DNA of 39,313 bases from JBBDMW01 sp040878005 (GTDB lineage: Bacteria; Chloroflexota; Dehalococcoidia; Lucifugimonadales; Lucifugimonadaceae), in NCBI GenBank assembly GCA_040878005.1, contig JBBDMW010000009.1, positions 1 through 39,313 on the forward strand, given 5' to 3'. The position numbers and the translations under genes were made by a program. How positions within the stretch are numbered: position 1 is the stretch's first letter; each line of letters opens with the position of its first letter. This document shows positions 7,424-16,197 of this stretch, piece by piece. Under the pieces are notes generated by a model that ran no database searches, was not told where the DNA came from, and saw nothing but the letters and a program-made list of their open reading frames with translations.

Positions 7424-8392
7424 CTAATACCAGGCGGCCTTGTCCACCACGTTCTTGAGTGGCTCCCCTGCTGCGAAGCGGCGGGCGTTCTCAAGGATGA
7501 CCTGGTACCGCCGTTCCTCGACGTGCACGCCGTCCCGTACCGCGACATGCGGGGTTATGAGTACGTTGGGAAGCCCCCAGAGCTTGTGGTCGGCAGGCAG
7601 GGGTTCGACCTCGAACACATCAAGTCCGCAGCCGGCGATATCGCCATTTTCTATGGCATCAGCCAAATCATCGATTTTGGTGGTCTTGCCGCGGCCTATG
7701 TTGATGAAAGAAGCCGTCTTCTTCATGAGTTTGAAACGGGCGGTGTTGAACATGCCCTCCGTTTCGGGCGTGTGTGGAGTAGTGGTGATGACGAAATCAG
7801 CCCGAGGCAGGACGTCATCCAGTTCGCCGGGCTGGCGCATCTCGCTGATGCCCTCTGCGTGGTCAGTCCGTGGGTCCACGCCTATGACCACCATGCCAAA
7901 CTGCGAGCATAGCCTGGCAGTCTCAGCGCCGATGCCTCCCACCCCGACGATCACTGCGGTGGCTTCACGGAGGTAAACGAATGGGTAGGCTGGCGCGTCC
8001 CTGTTCCAGTCCCGGCTGGCTTTCGCTTCCATGTAGTACGGGAGGCCGCGGGAGAGAGCCAGCAAAAACATCATTATGTGCGTGCTGATGTGGTCGCTGT
8101 AAATGCCTCGGGGGTTGGCCACCACTACCGGATGGTCTATGAGCTCCTGGTAGTAGTAACCGGGTCGAGGCCCGGCGTCGGGGTTTTGAAGCCAGCGCAG
8201 TTTTTGGGCCGCGGCCAGGGCATCCGGCGGCACGTAGCCGAAAGCAGCATCCGCGTCTGCGATCTCCTGGCGAGCCTCTTCGTCTGTCCCTGGAACGGCC
8301 ACGGTGTATTCGGGAAGGGTGTCCGCAAGCCGGGACGCCCAAGTGCGCTTCTGGTCGTCCTGGGGCGGCATCATCACGAATTTCAGCGGCAT
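7424..8392 (-). CDS. D-2-hydroxyacid dehydrogenase family protein
   Basis: The 322-residue protein is the full family length. It has the NAD-binding GVGGIG (150-155), then TTTPHTPET and NIGRGK (catalytic Arg234), DVFEVEPLP (catalytic Glu region, 259-267) and PHVAVR (catalytic His282). These enzymes reduce 2-keto acids to D-2-hydroxy acids with NAD(P)H, or the reverse. The sequence does not decide the substrate; it resembles the divergent glyoxylate/hydroxypyruvate reductase-like group. A GGAG motif lies a few bases before the ATG. Confidence 0.9.
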   Translation of the reverse strand: MPLKFVMMPPQDDQKRTWASRLADTLPEYTVAVPGTDEEARQEIADADAAFGYVPPDALAAAQKLRWLQNPDAGPRPGYYYQELIDHPVVVANPRGIYSDHISTHIMMFLLALSRGLPYYMEAKASRDWNRDAPAYPFVYLREATAVIVGVGGIGAETARLCSQFGMVVIGVDPRTDHAEGISEMRQPGELDDVLPRADFVITTTPHTPETEGMFNTARFKLMKKTASFINIGRGKTTKIDDLADAIENGDIAGCGLDVFEVEPLPADHKLWGLPNVLITPHVAVRDGVHVEERRYQVILENARRFAAGEPLKNVVDKAAWY

Positions 8393-8800
8393 GTGGAACT
8401 CCTTGTACCGAGGGATGAGGCGGGCTAATGGGCGCCGACGGCTAACTGGTGGAACCCTGAAAGGCTCGCTTGCGTCTTCACAGGCAGGGAGTATGTGGCG
8501 GAGGGTTGTGCCCGTCCAACCTGTGAACGGATATATGATCTACCTGCTGCACTCTAACGCATATCCAGAATTCGCGTTTGGCTCTACCAGGCTGTTCGCA
8601 GGAGTCCTGCAATACCTTGCCGATCCTCATACTGGAGATTGACCGAACATCAACCCGCCAGGTCTTTTGCGAATACCGGCGGTAGCCCAACGTTGCCTGT
8701 AGTGGAGTATCACGTTTGATGTCGAACCGCCGGTCGGGGCACAATGCCAGCCGGGAAGCGAAGCCAATGTCCCGAGCGCGGATAGTACATTCCGCCGTTC
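8393..8800. other. Intergenic region without a recognisable gene
   Basis: This 408-bp stretch lies between the divergent dehydrogenase and glycosyltransferase genes. Open frames crossing it on both strands show no recognisable domain and mostly overlap the flanking genes, so I treat them as chance. I find no tRNA, clear hairpin or repeat array. Confidence 0.55.
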
Positions 8801-10408
8801 GTGAGGCACGCGCGAAACGTGTACATGACGCACGATAGGAATAAAAGCCACTCACATCCAGGAAATGGGGCCGCGGTCGATATTGTAAGTGTTCGTTTAC
8901 CTGCTGAACGTGTGCGCAGTTCGAAGCAGCCAACACCCGCTACTGAGGCGCCCGGGTCAGCCAATGGTGAAAATGTGGCCCCTGGGAGGTTCAGCACGAC
9001 ATCGCTGCTGCTTGCCCTTGGGGCCGTAAGCCTTGTCGTATACGTCCTAGTCCTGGTAGTGCCCTTCTCGGTGTTGGAGCATGGCGGTACTCCGCTCCTG
9101 AGCATGACGGACCTGACGGACCGGACCCCGGCAGGAATCGCCCACTTCCTGACCGCGTTCGGCGTTCCCTTTTTGCTTTACCTGGTGGGTTTCCTGGCCT
9201 TCGGCAGGCGCCGAATTCCACTTCGGCTGGTCCTGGCCTTCCCGGTCATATGCGGGGGGTTGTTGATACTCGTATACCCGCTCACCGCGATAGACGTATT
9301 TCTTTACGCCAGCCAGGCCAGGGTTCTTACACATTATGACGCGAATCCGTTCGTAGTTCCCCCTGCAACCTTTACGGGCGACCCATTCCTGCAGTGGACC
9401 ATTTTCACGGATACTCCAACCGCTTACGGGCCGCTCTGGACGTATCTTTCAGCGATACCCACGATGATTGCGGGTGAGGCGCCGATGGCGGCAGCGCTTG
9501 GCATAAAGATGCTCAGCCTCGGTGCGCTGGTTGCGGCGGTGGTGCTGACCTACCACATTGCGGAGGGTATAAGGAGCGGGACGGGCACGGCTGCCGCATA
9601 CCTGCTGGGATGGAACCCGGTCGTCCTGTGGAGCACCGCGGGCGCGGGGCATAACGATATTGTCATGATGGCGTTTGTGCTGCTGGCGTTCTTCTATATC
9701 CAGCGGAACGCACTGTTGGCCGTTTCTGCTCTTGTGCTGGGCGCATTGGTGAAATTTGCCGTCCTGGTGCTTGTGCCGTTGTTCGTCGTGTACCTGTGGC
9801 GGCGCGAGCACTCTCCAAGGTTCATCGGCGGATCGCTGCTGCTTGCGGCGGTGATAGGCGCGCTGGTGGTTGGCCCCCTGTGGGAAGGCCCCGGAATGTT
9901 CAGCGGCGTTGGTGGCCAGGTACAGGACCTGGCTACCATGTCTCCAGGGGCTACGGCTATCCTGTTCGCTGAGTGGCTTGGCCTGTCCCAGGACAACGCC
10001 GACACATTGGTACGGTGGCTGTTCTTTGGCGCGTTTGCGCTGATCTATGCGGTGCTGCTGGCAAGGGTTCGCGGACAGCCAGAGTCGTTGATGCGCCATT
10101 CCTTCTGGGCGCTGTTCTTCGTCCTCATACTTGTCACGTTCTGGTTCAGGTTCTGGTACGTGCTGTGGCTGGTTCCGCTCGCCGCGATCACCCTTCCGGT
10201 TGACCGGAAGCTGGCGACGCTGGGCGTGATCTTCTCAGGCACGGCAATCCTTATATACGGGTTTACCGATTACTTCTGGATATGGCTGGGGTTCGGCCTA
10301 TCAGCACACATTGCTGTCATGCTGGTGGTTTTCACTCCACCGGTCGTGGCGTGGTGCGCCAGCGTGGCGTTGCCGAGACTGCGAACACGTTTGGCGTTTG
10401 GCAGGTGA
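8801..10408 (+). CDS. Polytopic GT-C type glycosyltransferase (polyprenol-phosphate-sugar dependent, MptB/GT87-like)
   Basis: The protein has up to 535 residues: a polar N-terminus of about 65 residues, then roughly a dozen hydrophobic segments. The first large loop contains YPLTAIDVFLYASQARV and later YDANPFVVPP, the acidic-loop layout of GT-C enzymes such as the alpha-1,6-mannosyltransferases and DUF2029/GT87 proteins. These use polyprenol-phosphate sugars on the outer membrane face to build lipoglycans or glycan chains. The start is uncertain: the frame opens at GTG 8801, and an ATG lies at 8825 (MTHDRNK); neither has a strong ribosome binding site. Sugar and acceptor cannot be told. Confidence 0.75.
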   Translation: MRHARNVYMTHDRNKSHSHPGNGAAVDIVSVRLPAERVRSSKQPTPATEAPGSANGENVAPGRFSTTSLLLALGAVSLVVYVLVLVVPFSVLEHGGTPLLSMTDLTDRTPAGIAHFLTAFGVPFLLYLVGFLAFGRRRIPLRLVLAFPVICGGLLILVYPLTAIDVFLYASQARVLTHYDANPFVVPPATFTGDPFLQWTIFTDTPTAYGPLWTYLSAIPTMIAGEAPMAAALGIKMLSLGALVAAVVLTYHIAEGIRSGTGTAAAYLLGWNPVVLWSTAGAGHNDIVMMAFVLLAFFYIQRNALLAVSALVLGALVKFAVLVLVPLFVVYLWRREHSPRFIGGSLLLAAVIGALVVGPLWEGPGMFSGVGGQVQDLATMSPGATAILFAEWLGLSQDNADTLVRWLFFGAFALIYAVLLARVRGQPESLMRHSFWALFFVLILVTFWFRFWYVLWLVPLAAITLPVDRKLATLGVIFSGTAILIYGFTDYFWIWLGFGLSAHIAVMLVVFTPPVVAWCASVALPRLRTRLAFGR

Positions 10409-10437
10409 CTGGCCGCGGGTTGTACGAGCGGTATTCG

Positions 10438-11787
10438 CTACTTTGAGTCGTCGTCTTGAGGACGCGCGTATCTGTCTCCCCACCATTGCGTGAGGCGGTC
10501 AGCGATGGCCTTTTCTGAGCCAAGTTCCGCGGGAAAGTAGTAACGGCGGCCGCGTAGCTTCTCAGGAAGGTTTTCCATGGGCTCGAAGTGGTCCGGGTAA
10601 TCGTGCGAGTACTTGTACCCGGAGCCGTATCCAAGCTCTTTCATGAGCTTTGTCGGTGCGTTTCGCAGGTGCATGGGCACAGGCTCGTCGCGCGTATTTC
10701 GAACGTCCTGCAGCGCCTGGTTGATGGCTGCGTATGCTGAGTTGCTCTTGGGGGCCGTCGCCAGGTAGACGGTGGCCTCGGCCAGTGGAATACGGCCCTC
10801 TGGCATGCCCACGAAGTGCACTGCCTGCTGGGCTGCCATAGCCACGGCCAGGGCGTTGGGATTGGCAAGGCCGATGTCTTCGGAGGCTGAGATCACCAGG
10901 CGGCGTGCTATGAACAGCGGATCTTCTCCGGCGTCGATCATCCGAGCCAGGTAGTAGATGGCCGCGTCCGGGTCTGAGCCACGTATTGACTTGATGAACG
11001 CCGAGATGGTGTCGTAATGCTGGTCGCCAAGCCGGTCATATCGTGCCTGGCGCTGCACGGCCTGTTCGAACGTCTCCACCTCAACCATCCGCCGGCCGGC
11101 TTCGTCCGGTGGAGTGGAAGTGACCGACAGTTCCAGTGCGTCCAGTGCAGTGCGGGCGTCACCATTGGCGACTCTCGTGAGAAAGCTACGCGCGGCATCG
11201 GTGAGCGAGGCCTGCTGGTCTCCGATCCCGCGCTCGACATCTGATAAGGCACGGTCGATGATCACGCCGATCTCATCATCGCCTAGTGAGTTCAATGTGT
11301 AGACACGCGACCGTGACAGCAGTGGCGATATGACTTCAAACGAGGGGTTCTCCGTGGTTGCGCCTATCAACGTGATGGTGCCTTCTTCCACGTGCGGCAG
11401 CAGGGCATCCTGCTGTGACTTGGAAAAGCGGTGAATCTCGTCTATAAACAGGATCGTTCGCCGGTCATTTGATCCCAGTCTGTCGCGTGCTGCAGCAATT
11501 GCTGCCCTTACATCCGCCACACCTGATGTGACCGCTGAAATCTGCTCGAAGTGGGACTTGGTGACGTGAGCGATCAGCCGGGCGAGCGTGGTCTTGCCAC
11601 TGCCGGGCGGGCCCCACAGGATCATGGACGGCACGCGGTCTTCATCTATGACCTGGCGCAGCAGCTTCCCAGGCCCCAGCAGATGCTCCTGTCCAACGTA
11701 CTCATCCAGGCTCGCTGGCCGCATGCGCGCTGACAGTGGCGCGGACCGCCGCTGTATTTGTTCGCGGCGGTGGTCGAAGAGGGTCAA
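10438..11787 (-). CDS. rarA: Replication-associated recombination protein A (RarA/MgsA), AAA+ ATPase
   Basis: This clamp-loader-like AAA+ ATPase acts at stalled replication forks. It shows RPASLDEYVGQEHLLGPGK, Walker A GPPGSGKTT, Walker B ILFIDEIHRF, sensor 1 GATTENPSF and the MgsA C-terminal region SAYAAINQAL and GYGSGYKYSHDYP. An in-frame ATG at 11856 would add 23 residues that overlap the end of the smr gene and look unrelated to RarA, so I prefer the TTG at 11787 (LTLFDHRRE), giving about 449 residues. It is the third gene of the selA-smr-rarA group. Confidence 0.92.
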   Translation of the reverse strand: MTLFDHRREQIQRRSAPLSARMRPASLDEYVGQEHLLGPGKLLRQVIDEDRVPSMILWGPPGSGKTTLARLIAHVTKSHFEQISAVTSGVADVRAAIAAARDRLGSNDRRTILFIDEIHRFSKSQQDALLPHVEEGTITLIGATTENPSFEVISPLLSRSRVYTLNSLGDDEIGVIIDRALSDVERGIGDQQASLTDAARSFLTRVANGDARTALDALELSVTSTPPDEAGRRMVEVETFEQAVQRQARYDRLGDQHYDTISAFIKSIRGSDPDAAIYYLARMIDAGEDPLFIARRLVISASEDIGLANPNALAVAMAAQQAVHFVGMPEGRIPLAEATVYLATAPKSNSAYAAINQALQDVRNTRDEPVPMHLRNAPTKLMKELGYGSGYKYSHDYPDHFEPMENLPEKLRGRRYYFPAELGSEKAIADRLTQWWGDRYARPQDDDSK

Positions 11788-11815
11788 GATTGCGCCGTGC
11801 CTGTGTGCTGGGTGG

Positions 11816-12202
11816 TTAGCGGCGGCGGTCGCTCGGTTGAACCGGCAGGGTGTCATGAAAACGGCGGCGCAGCGGCTTGCCCTGACCGTAATTCAACTCG
11901 GCAATGGTAACGCCGTCTCCACCGTCACCGTACGACGCCGGGTAGTGATGCGCAACCAGCTGGTGGCCGGCGAGCAGTTCATTGACTGCCTGTCGCAGCG
12001 CACCGGTGCCATGTCCGTGGTTGATGTGCGCCACATGGACCCTGCCGCTATAACAGCGTTGCAGATGCCGCTCCACAGCTGACAACGCCTCATGAACTCT
12101 CATGCCGTGGAGGTCGATTTTGAAGTCCACAGGCTGGATGCCTCTAGCAGGGGGAGGCGGGTTCAGAGGTCCCTTGCGCCTTCGTCGCCTTATGGGGCTC
12201 AT
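11816..12202 (-). CDS. Smr-domain protein (MutS2 C-terminal-like nuclease domain)
   Basis: The 128-residue protein is nearly all Smr domain: IDLHGMRVHEALSAVERHL with the LDLHG-type motif, then the HGHGTGALR (HGxGxGxLR) motif and a C-terminal GDGGDGVTIAEL strand. Stand-alone Smr proteins are nucleases acting on DNA or RNA; the basic N-terminus (RRRRRK) may bind nucleic acid. Its ATG overlaps the selA stop codon (ATGA at 12199-12202), which implies translational coupling to selA. Confidence 0.9.
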   Translation of the reverse strand: MSPIRRRRRKGPLNPPPPARGIQPVDFKIDLHGMRVHEALSAVERHLQRCYSGRVHVAHINHGHGTGALRQAVNELLAGHQLVAHHYPASYGDGGDGVTIAELNYGQGKPLRRRFHDTLPVQPSDRRR

Positions 12203-13563
12203 GACTCACCGCCTGCTGTCTTAAGCGCTTCGATGACGGGATTGTCCTCGCCGTCCATCACCGTGCGGGGGTCGAGCAGGACTTCATCGTCTTCAATGCG
12301 GGCTATAACCGGAGTGGCTGCCTGCCTCAGATGAGCGCAGAATTCGTCGGGGCCTATACCGGGGCGGATGGCCAACACGAACGTTGGGAGTGTCTGGCCT
12401 GGCAGGCTTCCGCCGCCAATGGCGGATTCAGACTCCCGGACAGCTCCCATTTTCGCCGCTTCGCGCCATGATTCGGCTCTTGATTTCAAATCTGAAACTG
12501 GTGAAGAGATCATGCGCCAGATGGGGATGTCTGTCTCCGCTGATTCGCCCAGGTAAGCGGTGAGCGTAGCTGACAGAGCGGCCAGCGTCATCTTGTCGAT
12601 GCGCACGGCACGTGCGAGCGGATGCGACCCCAATTGTTTCACCAACTCTGCAGCGCCGGCGATCAGTCCTGCCTGTGGGCCGCCCAGCAGCTTGTCGCCG
12701 GAGAACATGGTCAGGGAGGCGCCGTCCCGGATACTGTCCTGGACGGTTGGCTCATGTGCCATTCCGTACCTGGCGGTGTCCAAGAGCGACCCCGAGCCAA
12801 GGTCGTTCAGAAGCGGGATGTTATGTTCCCGCGCCACCCGGCCCAGTTCGGCGAGGTCAGGCGAGTGGGTGAAACCTGAGACAGTGAAATTGCTGGGATG
12901 GACCTTGAGGATGGCAGCCGTGCGTTCGGTGATGGCACTTGCATAGTCGGCGGCGTACGTGCGGTTAGTGGTACCGATCTCGACCAGGACTGCGCCTGAC
13001 TGTCGCATCACGTCTGGCACGCGAAACCCGCCGCCTATCTCGACCGCTTCGCCGCGGGAGACGATCACTTCACGGCCAGAGGCGATGGTGCTGAGCGCAA
13101 GCATGACCGCGGACGCGTTGTTGTTGACGGCCATGCCTGCCTCAGCGCCGGTCACATGAGCCAGTTGTTCCGAGATGTGTGACTGCCGGGACCCGCGTTT
13201 GCCGGAAGACATGTCAAACTCCAGGTCCGAGTAGCCTGCGGCCGCGGCTGACGCTGCGTTTATGGCTGCCGTGCTGAGGGGAGCGCGGCCGAGGTTCGTG
13301 TGCAGGACCACACCCGTGGCGTTGATCACACGGCGAGGCCAGGGCGACCATGCCTCGCGGGCGCGTTCCAACACCGCAGCCACTATGGCGTCCCGCGGTG
13401 GGGGTGGCATGCCATTGCGTATGTTTAACCTGGCACGTTCTATTTCGATGCGTACCAGCCCGGTCACCGCGGTGCGGGAGTATTGTCCGGCGAGCGCGCT
13501 TAGATGCACATCCTGGAGGATGCGTTCCACGCTGGGCAGTGCCCGCAGGTCAGTGTTGTTCAT
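12199..13563 (-). CDS. selA: L-seryl-tRNA(Sec) selenium transferase (SelA)
   Basis: SelA is the PLP enzyme that converts seryl-tRNA(Sec) to selenocysteyl-tRNA(Sec) with selenophosphate. From ATG 13563 the protein has 454 residues, close to E. coli SelA (463). Seen are the N-terminal helical part (LPSVERIL), RRVINATGVVLHTNLGRAPL, AVNNNASAV, LNDLGSGSLLD and FSGDKLLGGPQAGL, where K291 is the PLP lysine. The frame extends 37 residues further up to 13674, but that part looks unlike SelA. No strong ribosome binding site precedes the chosen start. Its presence shows the organism makes selenocysteine; selB, selD and the tRNA-Sec gene are not in the window. Confidence 0.95.
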   Translation of the reverse strand: MNNTDLRALPSVERILQDVHLSALAGQYSRTAVTGLVRIEIERARLNIRNGMPPPPRDAIVAAVLERAREAWSPWPRRVINATGVVLHTNLGRAPLSTAAINAASAAAAGYSDLEFDMSSGKRGSRQSHISEQLAHVTGAEAGMAVNNNASAVMLALSTIASGREVIVSRGEAVEIGGGFRVPDVMRQSGAVLVEIGTTNRTYAADYASAITERTAAILKVHPSNFTVSGFTHSPDLAELGRVAREHNIPLLNDLGSGSLLDTARYGMAHEPTVQDSIRDGASLTMFSGDKLLGGPQAGLIAGAAELVKQLGSHPLARAVRIDKMTLAALSATLTAYLGESAETDIPIWRMISSPVSDLKSRAESWREAAKMGAVRESESAIGGGSLPGQTLPTFVLAIRPGIGPDEFCAHLRQAATPVIARIEDDEVLLDPRTVMDGEDNPVIEALKTAGGES

Positions 13564-14071
13564 GAGGAGAACTATATGGGAGTCCAAGGCGCATTCGAAT
13601 GGCCTGTAGTTTGTGCACGACTGACCGAATAGTAGGCAGTACTGACGTTGGCAGGCTTTTTGGGCATTCGACATCGCCTATTGCAGCTAACGCACTTCCC
13701 TAATCGTAACCTTTTACCAGCAGAAGTTCGCAGACGAACAGCGATAGCTCGTGATTCCGCCGGGATGTCCAACAATTAGAGTGGATGGCTAGCATTGCAG
13801 GAGGCTGGCGGGTGGCAGTTCAACAGGTCTCGCAGGGCGGTGTGGTCACCGGCAGTGACTGCGCTTATGAGTTCTTCGTCATCCATCTCTACTTAATCTA
13901 TTGCACGAGAAGCAGATTGGATCACATGATTTACCAATGTGCCGCCTGCGATGCAGGCGGAAGCGGGTTGCGGATTCGCCGATATATCGAGGTGTATGCA
14001 GGAGTGAGTTTGTTGCCGTGCAGTTGGGGCGTGGTTAGAATGCGTAAGTTGGGGCAGGTGCCAACGAGCGC
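13564..14071. other. Intergenic region with one perfect hairpin
   Basis: This 508-bp region lies between the divergent selA and coaE genes. It contains a perfect 8-bp hairpin ccgcctgc-gat-gcaggcgg (13942-13960) without a T tract. A 96-codon plus frame (13785-14075) has no recognisable domain and ends inside coaE, so I do not call it. I looked for a tRNA-Sec (about 95 nt, TCA anticodon, T arm ggTTCgAnncc) near selA and found none. Confidence 0.5.
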
Positions 14072-14674
14072 ATGATAAAGATAGGTCTAACAGGCGGCAC
14101 GGGCGCCGGAAAAAGCACAGCGGCGCAGATCCTCTGCAAACTGGGAGCGCCGGTTATCTCCGCAGATCATCTTGGACACGAGGCGTACCGGAAAGGCACT
14201 CCAGTGCACGAGCAGGTGACTGAGGCGTTCGGCCCGGAGGTTTTGGCTGCGGACGGTGAGATAGACCGCACGAAGTTGGGCCGGATTGTTTTCTCCGACC
14301 CGGAGCGCAGGCGAGAGTTGGAATCGCTAGTGTGGCCTGAAATACGGCGGGAGATTTCGGCTCGTTTCGCTGAACACAAGGAAGACCGGAAGAAGGTTGC
14401 GGTGTTGGAGGCGGCGCTGCTCTTTGAGGCTGGATGGGATGACCTGGTGGACCAGGTCTGGGTCGTTGATTCGCCGCAGGAGCAGGCTGTGAAACGTCTA
14501 CAGGCCAAGACAGGATTGAGCGAAGGAGACATCCGCGCTCGGATGGACGCTCAGCTAATGCCCGAACAGCGCGCTCGCCGCGCCACCGTGTTGATAAACA
14601 ATGATGCGGACCTCCAGGCGCTGGAGTCACGTGTCACGGCTGCTTGGGAAGGCCTGGCCGGGAAGGAAACATAG
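14072..14674 (+). CDS. coaE: Dephospho-CoA kinase
   Basis: CoaE phosphorylates dephospho-CoA in the last step of coenzyme A synthesis. The 200-residue protein has normal family length, with P-loop GGTGAGKST (8-16), SADHLGHEAY (the substrate-binding Asp motif), DRTKLGRIVF and LEAALLFEAGWDDLVDQVWVVD. It opens a plus-strand operon with the AAA ATPase (6-nt gap), a Nudix protein and a VWA protein. The Nudix enzyme downstream carries a CoA-diphosphatase-like signature, so CoA metabolism may link the operon. Confidence 0.95.
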   Translation: MIKIGLTGGTGAGKSTAAQILCKLGAPVISADHLGHEAYRKGTPVHEQVTEAFGPEVLAADGEIDRTKLGRIVFSDPERRRELESLVWPEIRREISARFAEHKEDRKKVAVLEAALLFEAGWDDLVDQVWVVDSPQEQAVKRLQAKTGLSEGDIRARMDAQLMPEQRARRATVLINNDADLQALESRVTAAWEGLAGKET

Positions 14675-14680
14675 CTGCCA

Positions 14681-15574
14681 ATGGCTAGCGATCAGGAGTT
14701 CCGGGAATACAGGGTTGAAGAGTTCGTGGTCACCGACGAACCGTTCTACATGCCCGCGTCTGACGAAATCGAGATATTTGAAGCGGCGTACAGGCAACGG
14801 GTGCCCGTACTGCTGAAGGGTCCCACGGGAACTGGCAAGACGCGGTTCGTGGAGTACATGGCCTGGAAACTGGGGCAGCCGCTTACGAAGACAAACAGGG
14901 CAGACCGGCCGGGGTCAAATGGCGCCGAGCCGAACGAGCCGATCCCGCTCGTGACTGTCGCCTGTCACGAAGACCTGACAGCAAGCGACCTGGTCGGCCG
15001 GTACCTGCTTGACGCCAACGGCACCCGGTGGATTGATGGCCCGTTGACCCGGGCGGTCAAGGCCGGCGGAATCTGTTACCTGGATGAAGTGGTGGAAGCA
15101 CGGAAAGACACCACGGTTATCATTCACCCGCTCACGGACCACCGCCGGATGTTGAGCATAGACAAGCTTGGCCAGGTGGTCGAGGCGGCGGACGGTTTCC
15201 TGCTGGTGGTCTCCTACAACCCGGGTTACCAGAACGCAATGAAGGACCTGAAGCACAGCACGCGCCAGCGTTTCGTCGCTCTAGAGTTCGACTTTCCAGA
15301 ACCGGAGCGTGAGGCGAAAATTATCAGCCATGAGTCTGGTGTAGACGATGAAAGCGCGGAGATGCTCGCACGGCTGGGGCACAAGATCCGCAACCTGCGG
15401 GAGCATGGGCTTGAGGAAGGCGCCAGCACCCGGGTACTGATCTATGCGGGCCGGCTCATCAAGGAAGGTGTTCCACCGAGGCGGGCATGCCAGGTTGCGG
15501 TCACATGGGGAATAACGGACGATCCGCAGATACAACGGAGCGTGGACGAGGTGGTTTCGTCCATCTTCCCGTAG
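14681..15574 (+). CDS. MoxR/NorQ/CbbQ-type AAA+ ATPase
   Basis: The 297-residue protein has Walker A GPTGTGKT (47-54), the insert typical of the NorQ/CbbQ group (TVACHEDLTASDLVGRYLL), Walker B GGICYLDEV and sensor SYNPGYQNAMKDL. MoxR-family ATPases act with VWA-domain partners to remodel or activate target enzymes, for example NorQ/NorD with nitric oxide reductase and CbbQ/CbbO with Rubisco. Here the VWA partner is encoded two genes downstream, with a Nudix gene in between whose frame overlaps the 3' end of this one. The enzyme activated by this pair is not evident from the window. Confidence 0.9.
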   Translation: MASDQEFREYRVEEFVVTDEPFYMPASDEIEIFEAAYRQRVPVLLKGPTGTGKTRFVEYMAWKLGQPLTKTNRADRPGSNGAEPNEPIPLVTVACHEDLTASDLVGRYLLDANGTRWIDGPLTRAVKAGGICYLDEVVEARKDTTVIIHPLTDHRRMLSIDKLGQVVEAADGFLLVVSYNPGYQNAMKDLKHSTRQRFVALEFDFPEPEREAKIISHESGVDDESAEMLARLGHKIRNLREHGLEEGASTRVLIYAGRLIKEGVPPRRACQVAVTWGITDDPQIQRSVDEVVSSIFP

Positions 15575-16197
15575 ACGAACCGACACCTGGTCTTCCAGAT
15601 ATAGAGGCTCGCCTGAGGCTGAGGCGTGCTGGCAGGGCAGAATGGAAGGTGCCAGCACGCCTTACGGCGGCTGTCTTCGTGTTGTTTTGCGAGCACGAAG
15701 GGGAGCCATCGTTGCTTCTCATAAAGCGCTCGGAAACCCTGGGGAGGCACCGTGGCGAATGGGCCTTTCCAGGAGGCGTGGTGGAGCCTGGCGACAGGAC
15801 ATTGATGGACACGGCCCTGCGCGAAACCGTGGAAGAGCTAGGTGTCAGTCCCGAGGCGGTGGACCGGTGGGGTGCGCTCGATGCGGTCATGACCAGCAGT
15901 GGGTACCTGGTGTGGCCCTTCACCGGGAGACTGAATGATGCCGCGGAGATTTCACCTTCTGAGCGAGAGGTGGCTGATGTGATCAAGGCGCCCCTGAACG
16001 TGTTCACAGATGAGTCTGCCGTCCGGACCATAACCCTGATGCAGGAAAGTGACACAAGGAATTGGCAGGCGTACGCCTATAATGGAAGAATCATCTGGGG
16101 CGCAACTGCGCGAATCATCCGCCTGGCGATTGATGCCATTGGCAGTTCCAGTTCCCAAGTACCAGTGAACGTTCCCACCAGGAGATCCCGTGACTGA
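15487..16197 (+). CDS. Nudix hydrolase, CoA-diphosphatase-like
   Basis: Frame length is 236 residues. The core contains LIKRSETLGRHRGEWAFPGG followed by VVEPGDRTLMDTALRETVEELGV. The one-residue-longer Nudix box (PGD...TALRE..EELG) and the upstream SxxLxxHxGexaFPGG match the CoA pyrophosphatase (UPF0035/NudL) subgroup. Such enzymes split CoA to 4'-phosphopantetheine and 3',5'-ADP. The start is uncertain: ATG 15487 or 15505 would overlap the ATPase gene by 70-88 nt, and a later GTG is possible. It shares 8 nt with the next gene. CoaE upstream makes CoA, so the two may set CoA turnover. Confidence 0.85.
   Translation: MPGCGHMGNNGRSADTTERGRGGFVHLPVDEPTPGLPDIEARLRLRRAGRAEWKVPARLTAAVFVLFCEHEGEPSLLLIKRSETLGRHRGEWAFPGGVVEPGDRTLMDTALRETVEELGVSPEAVDRWGALDAVMTSSGYLVWPFTGRLNDAAEISPSEREVADVIKAPLNVFTDESAVRTITLMQESDTRNWQAYAYNGRIIWGATARIIRLAIDAIGSSSSQVPVNVPTRRSRD

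Noticed and set aside
8478..8936. 152-residue minus-strand frame
   Set aside because: It overlaps the glycosyltransferase start and shows no domain or plausible composition.
10406..10480. Read-through extension after the TGA of the glycosyltransferase
   Set aside because: The continuation has only about 17 codons with no homology and no hairpin at the SECIS position.
13564..14071. tRNA-Sec next to selA
   Set aside because: No long cloverleaf, TCA anticodon arm or T arm could be found.
13785..14075. 96-residue plus-strand open frame
   Set aside because: No domain, poor start context, and it ends inside coaE.
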